Source: Parvularia atlantis (lineage: Eukaryota; Opisthokonta; Rotosphaerida). Taken from it: a DNA stretch of 16,484 bases. The notes under the pieces were generated by a model that had not been told where the DNA came from, searched no databases, and worked only from the letters and a program-made list of their open reading frames with translations. The position numbers and the translations under genes were made by a program. Location of the stretch: NCBI GenBank assembly GCA_943704415.1, contig CALSCO010000066.1:1-16484 (forward strand), read 5' to 3'. Below are positions 1 through 8,620 of the stretch, piece after piece (position 1 is the stretch's first letter; the number at the start of each line of letters is the position of its first letter).

Positions 1-57
1 GCGGGCGGGCGGGGGGGGCGGGCGGCTGACGACGAGGGGACGCGACGCGGCGCGCAG

Positions 58-307
58 GGAGCAGCAAAAGGGCCTGCAGGACATCGCGGCTGACCCGACG
101 CTGCCGCGCGCGCTGCATCGCTGCGAGAAGTGCGCGCGGCTCCTTTGTCGTTGTCGCGCCCGTGCGCTGAGCTTTGTGGCGGTGGCGTGGCGCAGATGCG
201 GCAACAACGAGGCCATTTTCTTCCAGGCGAGCGAGAACCCGGCGGCCAACATGAAGCTGTTCTTTGTCTGCTCCAACAAGGACTGCGGGCACCGCTGGGT
301 CCGCTGA
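58..307 (+). CDS. RPB9: RNA polymerase II subunit RPB9, C-terminal zinc ribbon (5' partial)
   Basis: Exons 58-129 and 196-307 are joined across a 66-nt intron (130-195, donor GTGCGC, acceptor GCGCAG). The splice falls inside the first zinc knuckle and restores CEKCGNNEAIFFQ, followed by LFFVCSNKDCGHRW and a stop at 305-307. This is the TFIIS-like C-terminal zinc ribbon of Rpb9, with all four cysteines present (CxxC and C-x4-C), preceded by the typical DPTLPR linker. Rpb9 sits on the jaw of RNA polymerase II and acts in start-site choice, fidelity, transcription-coupled repair and Rpb1 turnover. Bases 1-57 look like the 3' end of a further intron (branch-like GGCTGAC near 24-30, acceptor CGCGCAG at 51-57), so the N-terminal ribbon lies off the window. 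The exon 58 boundary is inferred from that acceptor. Confidence 0.92.
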
Positions 308-384
308 CCAAGCCGGCCGCCGCCGCGCGTCTCTGTGCGCGACCCACATCCCCCCACTGCACTGCACTTGTAACCCCCCACACC

Positions 385-405
385 ATGCTGCGGCCGCTGC
401 CATGA
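385..405 (+). other. possible uORF in the INTS11 leader
   Basis: An ATG at 385 opens a six-codon frame (MLRPLP) ending in TGA at 403-405, overlapping the next ATG (402-404). That second ATG is in frame with the INTS11 start at 435 and would add 11 residues. The whole RPB9-INTS11 gap is only 127 bp (308-434), so whether this is transcribed leader depends on an unknown transcription start. Confidence 0.3.
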
Positions 406-434
406 GAACGAAGCACAGTTTGCGATCGCAGCCG

Positions 435-3400
435 ATGGTGGTCCAGGTCGTCCCGCTCGGTGCCGTGCGGACGATCGCCGCACGCTTGCCGCCTCCGACT
501 GACGCACGCGCCGCGCAGGCGCCGGGCAGGGTTCGTGCGCGTGTCACGTGTGCGTGCGGCGCGTGCGCTCACGGTGGGCGGCGCGCACAGATGTGGGGCG
601 GAGCTGCGTGCTCGTGACCGTGGGCGGCAAGAACGTGATGTTTGACTGCGGCATGCACATGGGCTACAACGACGAGCGGCGCTTCCCGGACTTCAACTAC
701 ATCTCGCGCGACGGGCGCTTCACCGAGCTGGTGGACGCGGTCGTGATCACGCACTTGTGCGCGCCTGTGCTCGCGGCGTACGCGCGGCGTGTTGGCGTGT
801 GCTCAGCCGGCCGCGCAGCCACCTCGATCACTGCGGCGCGCTGCCGTACTTTAGCGAGATGTGCGGCTACCACGGCCCGATCTACATGACGGCACGGCGC
901 GGCGGCGTGCGCGTGCGGCGGGAACGCGCGCTCACGGCTCGCGCGGCGGCAGCACCCGACGAAGGCCATCGCGCCGATCCTGCTCGAGGACTACCGCAAG
1001 ATCACCGTCGACCGCAAGGGCGAGACCAACTTCTTCACGTCCAGGATGATCAAGGACTGCATGAAGAAGGGTGCGCGGTGGGCTGTGGGCGTGCGCGTGG
1101 CCTCGGCTGACCCGCGCGCACGCAGTCGTCGCCGTCAACATCCACCAAACGGTCCAGGTCGACGACGAGCTCGAGCTGACGGCGTACTACGCGGGCCACG
1201 TGCGCGCCCTGTGTGCGCCCGTGCGGGGCCTGACGTGTGCCACCGCTGGTGCAGGTGCTCGGTGCGGCGATGTTCCTCGTGCGCGTGGGCAACGAGTCGG
1301 CCGTCTATACCGGTGCGGTGCTGCTGCGCTGCAATCCGCGCGCGCCCTGAACCGTCACGCCTGCAGGCGACTACAACATGACGCCCGATCGCCACCTCGG
1401 CGCGGCCTGGATTGAGAAGGTCCGGCCGGACGTGCTCATCACCGAGTCAACGTGCGCCGACACCTTCCTCGCTCGTGTGCGCGGCAGCTGACGGCCTTTG
1501 CAGCTACGCGACAACCATCCGCGACTCGAAGCGAGCGCGCGAGCGCGATTTTCTCAAGAAAGTGCACGACTGCGTCGCCAAGGGTGGCAAGGTGTGTGCG
1601 CGGCGTGCCGTGCTGTGCTCGGCACGCTGAGCAGCCGTGGCGTAGGTGCTCATCCCGGTCTTTGCACTCGGCCGCGCGCAAGAGCTGTGCATCCTGATCG
1701 ACTCGTACTGGGACCGCGTGAATCTCAAGGTGCCGATCTACTTCTCGGCCGGTGCGTGCAACAGGCGGGGCGGCGTGCGCGCTTACCGCACAGCGGCGCA
1801 GGCCTGACCGAGAAGGCGAACCACTACTACAAGATGTTCATCAACTGGACAAACGAGAAGATAAAGAAGACGTTTGTGCAGCGGTGCGCCGCGGCTGGCC
1901 CTGTTGCCGTGCGCCCCGTGACGGGCCCGCGCAGCAACATGTTTGACTTCAAGCACATCCAGTCGTTTGATCGGTCGTACGCCGATTTGCCGGGCCCGAT
2001 GGTGCTCTTTGCGACACCCGGCATGCTGCACGCGGGTGCGCGCGCGCGTGTGTGTGTGTGTGACGCCATGCGCGCCCGTCTGGCTCACGCGGTGTCCAGG
2101 CACGTCGCTCGAGGTGTTTAAGAAGTGGGCGCCGTCCGAGGACAACATGATCATCATGCCGGGCTACTGCGTCGCGGGCACGGTCGGCGCCAAGGTGCTT
2201 GCGGGGCAGAAGCAGGTGCGCGGGCAGGCCGGATGCACGCGAGCGGGGCCGTGATATGCGCATCACGCAGATCGAGATCGACAAGAAGACGGTGGTCGAA
2301 GTGCGCATGCAGGTGCAGCACCTCTCGTTCTCGGCGCACGCGGACGCCAAGGGCATCATGCAGCTCGTGCGCATGTGCGAGCCGCGCAACGTTATCCTTG
2401 TGCACGGCGAGAAGGGCAAGATGTGCGTACCCGCGCGGAAGCAGTGCCGCACTGACGACACCGCGCGCTCGTGGCAGGGGCTTCCTCAAGGACCGCATTG
2501 TCAAGGAGTTTGGCGTGCCGTGCTACGACCCGCCAAACGGCATGACTGTGACGCTCACGTGCGGGTGCACGAGGCTGCCACTGCTAGCTGCTGACCGCCC
2601 AGCCGCACGCGCAGTTCGTCTCTGGCGCTCAACGTCGAGGTCTCGGAGCGCCTTCGACGACGACGCGCAAACGACGCAACGGCGGACGATGCCGAGGCCG
2701 CGGTCGCCGGCCCCGCGCGCACGCCGTCACCGCACGGCGACGACGCGGCGTCGGGTGCGTGCACGAGCGCTATCTGTCGCTGCTGCTCAGGCAGCGTGTG
2801 GCGCAGCCGAGGACGACGACGACGATGCGATGGACGCGACTACGGCCGGCGAGAGCGCGACGGAGGGGTCGTCCGCCGCCGCTGTTGCTGGTGCGTGCAC
2901 GTCCTACCTGCTGCCTGAGCTGACGTGCGCCGTGTGGCAGCCGGCGAGGACGCGCGGCGGACGAAGCGGTCGCGGCTGCTGAGCGTCGCCGCGACGAACC
3001 GCGTGCTGGTCGACGGTGTGCTCGTGATGGGCGCGGACAATGTGCGTGCGGCTCCACTCTGCCGGCCCTCACGCGCCCGCGCCGGTCAGTTTGACAGCAT
3101 GCAGCTGCTGGACGTCGACGAGGCGAGCGCGGCGATCGATATGAACCAGCATCTTGTGCAGTTCCGGCAGGTGTGCGGCGCGTTGCTGCGGCCGTGCGGC
3201 TGACAGCGTCACCCAGTCGTGGCACGTGCCATCGTCGGCCCTGCAGCTGCCGTCGTCGGCCATGGTCGCGGACGTGACGGCGTGGCTGCGCTCAGCGACA
3301 TACGAACTGCTCGCGCTTCTGAAACAGTGCGCGCACTCAGCGGCGGTCGAGGGCCGCGGCCTGACGCCTGCCATGCCAAGGGGGCCCGCGCGGCAGGTGC

Positions 3401-3632
3401 CGTTCAAGGTGCACGCGGACGGGCTCGGCCTGTCGTCACGCTCGGTCGCGCTAGCCGTCTCAGCCGGGCGCGGGAGCACCGTGCAAGTCGACCTGACGTG
3501 GAGCCTGGCGGTGCGCTGAGCGTGCGCTTTTGGCACACCGCCGTGCTCATCGCGAGCGGGGCGCAGGAGGACGAGACGGCCGAGGCGGTCTGCCGCGCGA
3601 TCGAGAAGCTGCGGCCGTCGGCGGCGACGTGA
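435..3632 (+). CDS. INTS11: Integrator complex subunit 11 (metallo-beta-lactamase/beta-CASP RNA endonuclease)
   Basis: I model 21 exons: 435-459, 519-530, 591-756, 819-891, 953-1070, 1126-1199, 1255-1312, 1367-1451, 1504-1591, 1646-1751, 1802-1883, 1935-2035, 2100-2215, 2271-2422, 2478-2558, 2615-2754, 2807-2890, 2941-3041, 3090-3170, 3217-3510, 3567-3632. They total 2103 nt (700 aa; metazoan INTS11 is about 600). The product is the endonuclease of Integrator, which cleaves nascent RNA polymerase II transcripts in the nucleus. Visible motifs are PLGAGQDVGRSC at the N terminus, the metal-binding HFHLDH at residues 67-72 (built across an exon junction), [28 protein letters not shown] and [15 protein letters not shown] and YMTHPTKAI favour INTS11 over CPSF73. 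The extra length is an acidic/Ala-rich linker in exons 16-17. The C-terminal domain (exons 18-21) aligns more weakly. The start at 435 matches family length; 402 is possible. Confidence 0.94.
519..530 (+). other. INTS11: 12-nt microexon of INTS11
   Basis: This exon lies between introns 460-518 (59 nt) and 531-590 (60 nt) and supplies the codons for AGQ plus split codons on each side. Including it gives PLGAGQDVGRSC, which is the invariant N-terminal strand-loop of the family. Skipping it removes four residues without shifting the frame. Confidence 0.85.
892..952 (+). other. INTS11: probable GC-AG intron in INTS11
   Basis: The family motif YMTHPTKAI is restored only if the intron begins with GCACGG at 892 and ends at 952 (61 nt). 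The nearest GT donor (GTGCGC at 907) would make a 46-nt intron and insert five residues (ARRGG) into this conserved stretch. GCACGG is the GC version of GTACGG, the donor used at 6723. Confidence 0.6.
2036..2062. repeat. alternating purine-pyrimidine tract at an INTS11 5' splice site
   Basis: A 27-nt strictly alternating GC/GT run starts at the first base of INTS11 intron 12 (2036-2099). Such tracts can adopt Z-DNA. It is purely intronic. Confidence 0.7.
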
Positions 3633-3658
3633 CTGTGCCGTGTAAGTGCAATAAGAGG
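3633..3658. other. 26-bp gap between convergent stop codons (INTS11 / COQ10)
   Basis: The INTS11 stop (3630-3632, +) and COQ10 stop (3659-3661, -) are separated by 26 bp that contain AATAAG on the + strand. Neither gene can have a normal 3' UTR without running into the coding region of the other, so overlapping antisense 3' ends are expected. Confidence 0.85.
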
Positions 3659-4329
3659 TTACAGGCGCGGCGGCAGCACGCGCGAGGGGAACGCGGGCGC
3701 GCCCCACACGGCCTCGCAGCGCCGCTCGAACGCGCCGACCATGGCCCGCGCCGTGTCGTCAAAGAAGGCGCTGGCGAGGCTCGCGTGCACGACCGAGCGG
3801 AACTCGAACGCGATGACAAAGTCGACCTCGCAGCCCGATGGCGCGCCGGGCGCGGGCGCGGGCGGCGGGTGCGGCGCGAAGCGCCACGTCGACGCGAGGT
3901 GGGCGAAGAGCGTGCTGTCGGCGGCGCGCACCTGCCGCGCGCACGTCGCGATGAGCCGCGCGATGGACGATGCGCGTCGCGATCGGCACCTTGACAAAGT
4001 GCGGCCGGCGCAGCGTGACCTCGGACGTGTACGCCTCGCTCACGGCGCCGAAGCCGACGGCGACTTCGGCCGTCATGCGCGTGTCGGTGCGCGCGAGCAC
4101 GCGCGACCGCGTGCACCACGGCACGAACGCGCTGTACTGATCGACGTCGCTCACGACGTCAAAGACCTGCTCGGGCGTGTACCTGGCGCGGCGTTGGCGG
4201 CGGCGCGGGCGGGGCGCATCGGGCGCGCGCGCACCCAAGCAGCCGCCGCTCGGCGTGCACGCGCTGGGCGCCCGCCGTGCGCTCGGTCGCGGTGAACAGC
4301 GTGCGCCGACACGTGGCGATCGCCAGCAT
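3659..4329 (-). CDS. COQ10: coenzyme Q-binding protein COQ10 (mitochondrial START domain)
   Basis: The exons on the minus strand are 4235-4329, 3990-4182 and 3659-3931, with introns of 52 and 58 nt; total 186 aa. Coq10 is a START-domain lipid-binding protein of the mitochondrial inner membrane needed for ubiquinone function in respiration. Spliced landmarks in order are ERRLLGYTPEQVFDVVSDV, FVPWC, VGFGAVSEAYTSEVTL, RPHFVK, HLASTWRF, FEFRSVVHASLA and MVGAFERR, all diagnostic of the family. The N terminus (MLAIATCRRTLFTATERT) is Arg-rich and lacks acidic residues before residue 16, as in a mitochondrial presequence. The Pro/Ala stretch after TWRFAPH is longer than usual. It lies 68 bp downstream of the RBM39 stop, in the same direction. 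Confidence 0.92.
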
Positions 4330-4397
4330 CCAGCCTCAATCTACGGCCTGCTTCTCACTCTTTTCGCGCTGCGCTGTGCACGCGTGCGGCGGGCGGG

Positions 4398-6681
4398 CTA
4401 GTCCGGGAACTTGCGCAGGTACACGTTCTCGGGCAGGTACTCGGCCACGACCTGCTTGCCCGAGAACCTGGGGCCGCGCCCCGAGGTCAAACGAGCGCGC
4501 GACGTGCGTGTGTGCGCAGCGCACCAGCGGCCGTTGATCGCGGTTGCGGCGGCCGTCGCGGACGAGATGCTATCGAAGCGCAGGTAGACGTGGCCCTGGG
4601 CGCACGTGAGCCGAGCTAGTGTGCACGCGCATGCGGTGGATGTGCGCACCTCGCTGTTGCGGTCGACAAAGCAGTGCATCACGCGGCCGTACTTGGTGCA
4701 CTCGCTCGTCACGTCCTGCCTGATCTCGTCGTCCTGCAACGCACGACAGCGCGTCAGTGCACGGCAACGCAGGCCGGCACGAGCGCGCACCCAGTCGGGC
4801 TCGGTCTCCTTGGCCGGGTCAAACATGTTCTTGAGCAGCACGCAGCGCGTCGGGTGGCTCCCGCCAATCACGTTCTGCATCGACGCCGCGCGCACAATCG
4901 AGCCCGGCGACATCGACGACGAGCCCGCCGCGCCCACAGCAGCCGCAGCGGGGCGCATGTACATGCTCGGCATGGCCAGTTCTGCGCGGCGACAGCGCAT
5001 CAGCCGCGTCGCACGTATGGGCCGCGCGGCCAGTACGCACCGCCGTCACGGTTGAGCTTGGCCATGAGCTCGACGCGGCCCAGGCCGCCGAGCGACACGC
5101 CGCCCGTATCCGAGTCATCGAGCATGGAGGCCTTCTGCGCTTGCAGCTGCGCGCGGCGCGTGAGCACTCAGGCAGCCGCAGCAGCGCGAGAGCACGTCCG
5201 CAGCGCACCACTGACGGCCCGCCGCGCCCACCGTCGTCCATGTGGGCGAGGTCGAGCGCGCTCGGGATGCCCACGCGCAGCTGCCGGCCCGCAAGGTCGA
5301 AATTGTTGAGCTGCTCCAGCGCCATACGCGCGTCCTCGGGCCGCCGGTACTGCACGTACGCTGTGTGCGGCGCAGCTCGGTCAGATGCGGACACGGGCAG
5401 CGCGAGAGAGCGCGCACCAAAGCCCTTGGACCGGCCGTTCGGCTCGCGTTGCACGACAACCGAGTCGAGCGGGCCAAATGGCTCGAAGATCTGCTCGCGC
5501 GTAGCATGAGCAGCGGGCGACCGGGACGTGTGCGACGCACCAGCTTGAGGTCTTCCTCGTTCAGGTTGTAGTCCAGGTTGCCCACAAAGAGCTTGCGCGC
5601 CGACACGTCCGCGAGCTTGTTGCCGGCGAGCCTGCACACGCGGGCGTCGGCCGCTCAGCGTCGCCCGATGGGCATGCGGCGAAGCGACAGACGCACACTG
5701 CTGCCGCGGCAGCCGCCTGCCGGTTCTTCTCGGCCATCGAGACCTGCACGAGGATCGGGATGCCTGGGCGCGCGCGTCAGCAAGCACGAAACGAGCGTGC
5801 GTGCGCAAAGGACAAAGCGCACCAAGCAGCTTCTCGCCGCTGAGCGAGAGCGCGCGCATCGCGTCCTCGTCCGTCGCAAACTCGACATAGGCGCACTGCA
5901 GCGGCGCGGTGTCAGGCCCCGTGGGGCTCGCGCAGGCGGCCGGCGCACCCCCTTGGAGCGGCCGCTGCTGCGATCGGTGAGGATGAGCGCCTCGATGACC
6001 TTGGCGTTGCGCGCGTTGAAAAACTCGGTCAGGTCGCGGTTGGTCAGTCGCGCAGCGAGCTGCAGACAAAAGAGCGTACGCTGCGCCGATCGCGGGGGCC
6101 GTCAGCGGCAGCTGCGGACAGCGTGGATGAGGCAAAGGGCACGCACGCGCTCACGGTCCGGGTCCTCGGCGGGCGGCGGCGTGGGCGACTTGCGCCGGCG
6201 CGCCCCCGGCGGGAAGCGGCGCACCGGCGGCGGCGCCTGTGGCGGGGGGCTGCGCGGGCGCGCGCGCGGCGACGGGCTGCGGCGCCGATGGTAGTCGCGG
6301 TCGCGGTCACGGTCGCGGTCACGGTCGCGGTCGCGGTCGCGGTCACGGCTGCGGCGCCGCTCTCGATCGCGGCTGCGGCTGCGGCTGCGGTCGCGCCGGC
6401 TGCTGCGACGGTCGCGCTCGCGGTTCCGATCACGCTCCGGGTCACGCTCACGGCCGCTGCCGCCGTCCTTGCCGTTTGTCTCCTGCGTCTCGTTGAGCAC
6501 GGAGAACAAAATCCGGCCGGGCCCCGCGCGCGCCCCCCCGCACCTTGCCGTCGCCGTTGGTCGCGGGCGCTGCCGCGTGCTGCGGCGGCTCGTCGGCGGC
6601 CGGCGGCGGCCCGCTCGACGCGCCGCGCGTCTTCCGCTCGAGGGCTTCGTCGAGCAGGCGCGCGGCGACGTCGTCGTCCAT
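4398..6681 (-). CDS. RBM39: RBM39/CAPER-type splicing factor (RS domain, 2 RRMs, C-terminal UHM)
   Basis: Thirteen exons (minus strand, 5' to 3'): 6544-6681, 6147-6482, 5949-6080, 5823-5895, 5697-5763, 5541-5631, 5418-5490, 5209-5360, 5041-5146, 4791-4981, 4650-4733, 4525-4595, 4398-4467. They sum to 527 aa (human RBM39 is 530). Residues about 47-158 form an Arg-rich RS/RD plus Pro-rich region. RRM1 (about 159-241) begins [12 protein letters not shown] and holds SKGCAYVEF. RRM2 (about 261-337) begins [16 protein letters not shown] and holds SKGFAYVQY. The U2AF-homology motif at the C terminus has LLKNMFDP, the acidic DDEIRQDV helix and the RWFSGK loop that binds tryptophan ligands of SF3B1/U2AF. 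It is a nuclear splicing factor. The ATG at 6681 is the first in frame. The exon 8 donor could also lie three bases earlier. Confidence 0.93.
6295..6352 (-). repeat. hexamer repeat coding for (Arg-Asp)n in the RBM39 RS domain
   Basis: A tandem CGGTCG/CGGTCA hexamer (plus-strand reading) encodes an RDRDRD run inside the RS domain. Codon interruptions (CAC for CGC) show it is imperfect. Confidence 0.75.
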
Positions 6682-6712
6682 ATGTGCGACTTGCACTTCA
6701 AACGACACCACA
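6682..6712. promoter_or_regulatory. 31-bp divergent intergenic space between two start codons
   Basis: The ATG of the minus-strand RBM39 gene (6681) and of the plus-strand CS-Sel1 gene (6713) are 31 bp apart. Both starts are supported: the CS domain begins almost at once (LWSQTLEAV) and [17 protein letters not shown] is a natural RBM39-type N terminus. Promoter elements and the 5' UTRs must therefore overlap each other or the coding sequence of the opposite gene. The stretch is relatively AT-rich for this window; no clear TATA box is seen. Confidence 0.7.
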
Positions 6713-8277
6713 ATGCAACCCGGTACGGTGACAGCCGCCCACGTGGAGCCTGAGGTGCTGACAGGCGCTGCAAGCCGCAGAGCTCTGGTCGCAGACGCTC
6801 GAGGCCGTCACGGTGAGCGTGCCTGTCGCGGCCACGCGCAAGCACGAGCTCAAGGTGCGTCTCGCGGCGTCGAGCGTGCGCGTGGCGCGCGAGGGCGAGG
6901 ACGCGCCGCTGCTGGAGGTGCGACATCGCCGCGCTCTGCTCGACGGCGGCCTGAGCGTGCGCGCGCGCGGGCATGTAGGGCGAGCTGTTCGAGCCGATCG
7001 TGCTGGACGAGAGCTACTGGACGTTCAACCGCGACGGCGGTGCAACGCAGCACGTGCAGCTCACGCTCGAGAAGGCCGCGCCCGCGTACTGGCCGTTCCT
7101 GTTCAAGCCGACGGCCGAAGAGGCCGCGAGCGCCGACGGCCGGTTTGAGCGCGGCGTGCACCACGAGAGCCGCGGGCAGTACGCCGAGGCGCTCGTGTTG
7201 TACGAGCAGGCGGCCGAGCAGGTGAGCTCGACGCGCCCTTGCACACGCTCAGCTGCTGACACGCGCGCTGCGCATCAGGGCAACGTGCGCGCGCAGATGA
7301 AGCTCGCCGCCGTGCATGAGGCCGGGCTCGAGGGGCCGTTCCGCGTGCGCGGCGACCCCGCGCGCTCGTTTGCGTGCGACAGCGCGGCACCGATCACGCG
7401 CGAATGCCGCTCACGCCACGTGCGCAGCTACCATCTGCAGGCGGCCGAGCGCGACAACGCCGAGGCGTGCTTCTTCGCGGCCAACTCGCTGCAGTTTGCG
7501 CACGGCGCGGCGCGCAATTACAAGGTGTGCACGCACGTCTGGCCGTGTCGTGCTGCACGTGCGCGCTCAACCCGCGGTCCGCAGGACGCCGCAAGGTGGT
7601 ACCAGCGCGCGCTCGAGCTCGACGCGCGCGACAAGTCGCTGCAGAAGCTCGGCTTCAAGGCGACGGCGCTGTACAACCTCGGGCTGCTGTTCCACGACGG
7701 CGGCGACGGGTGCGCGCATGGCGTGCGACGGCGTGCGGCCGTGCTGAGGCGTGTGCCGCGCGGCAGGCTGGCGGCCGACGTGAACCAGTGCATCATGCAC
7801 TGGAACTCGGCGCAGATGCTCGGCTCGGGTGCGTGGCGCGCACCGTCATGTGCGGCGTGCTGAGGCCGTGGCGTGCGCGTGCGCGTTCTCAGCGCAGGCG
7901 GCGTACAACCTCGGCCTGTTGTTTGCGCGCGGCCAGCTTGTGCCGCAGAGCCTGGCATCGGTGCGTCGTCGAGCGTGTGGCTGCGTGCCGATCCGCTCAC
8001 CGCACGCCCCTTCAAGGCGCGCGAGTATTTTGACCGCGCCGCGTCGCTCGACGACCGCCTGCGCCCGCCGCCAGCCATCACCGCGCTCTTCGCATCGCCG
8101 ACGCGTGCCACGCCGTCCAAGCCGCGCAAGCGCCGCAGCGCGCCGCCCACGCCGCCGGCCTCGCCTCCGCCGCGCCCTGCCGCGAGCACACTGCCCGGCA
8201 CGCTCGTCGCCGGCGTCGGGCTCGCCGCGCTCGCTGTTGTCGTGGTCTCTGTCCTGTGGCTGCGCGCCGCGCGGTAG
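6713..8277 (+). CDS. CS-domain (NudC-like) protein with Sel1/TPR repeats and C-terminal membrane anchor
   Basis: Nine exons: 6713-6722, 6781-6917, 6979-7221, 7279-7367, 7428-7524, 7585-7709, 7767-7828, 7893-7960, 8017-8277; 363 aa. The start exon has only 10 coding nt. Residues about 5-92 form a p23/NudC-type CS domain (LWSQTLEAVTVSVPV, GELFEP, ESYWTF, VQLTLEK, AYWPFLF), a fold that binds Hsp90 or client proteins. Residues about 103-290 are Sel1-like/TPR helical repeats (FERGVHHESRGQYAEAL, ALYNLGLLFHDGG, AAYNLGLLFARGQ). A basic Pro-rich linker leads to a hydrophobic segment at about 339-359 followed by only RAAR, which fits a tail-anchored protein with the CS and Sel1 parts in the cytosol. 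Function is inferred: a membrane-bound co-chaperone or scaffold. The last intron (7961-8016) needs an AAG acceptor. Confidence 0.85.
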
Positions 8278-8620
8278 CTAATGTTTCGCGGCCACGTGGG
8301 CACGGCCTCTCTTTCCTCTCTGTGCGCGGCGCACGTCGGGGCGGCGCGCGGTGGGCGCGGGCGGGCGGGTCGTGGCCGTGGGGGCCGTGCGCGCTTATCG
8401 GCGAGGGGCGCGGTGCGCGTGGTGATGAGGGGGAGGGCGGGCAGCGCGGGCACGGCGCACGTGGCGGCGGGGTGAAGCGGCGTTGCTCATGCGCGCGGCG
8501 ACGGCGTCGCAGGGCCCCTCCCCCTCAGCCGCGACCAGGCGCCACGTGCCGTCGCGTCCCCTCACAGCGTCCTTCGACACAGCACGCCGCCGCCAGCTTC
8601 GCGAAGCAACGAGCCGCGCC
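8278..8620. promoter_or_regulatory. intergenic region upstream of the Def1/UBAP2-like gene, with three CACGTG sites
   Basis: No gene is recognised in these 343 bp. Perfect CACGTG palindromes (E-box/Cbf1-type) lie at 8293-8298, 8458-8463 and 8543-8548. The first 100 bp should hold the 3' UTR of the CS-Sel1 gene and the rest the promoter of the next gene. Binding is not shown. Confidence 0.4.

Noticed and set aside
907-952. GT-AG intron starting at 907 as the main INTS11 form
   Set aside because: It inserts five residues into the conserved YMTHPTKAI strand. I kept it only as an alternative isoform.
435-3632. INTS11 as a pseudogene full of frameshifts
   Set aside because: Every break coincides with a donor, branch site and acceptor, and the joined exons give an exact 3n total with uninterrupted family motifs.
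6709-6711. GTG at 6711 as the RBM39 start codon
   Set aside because: A eukaryotic nuclear gene needs ATG; the first in-frame ATG is at 6681 and gives a natural N terminus.
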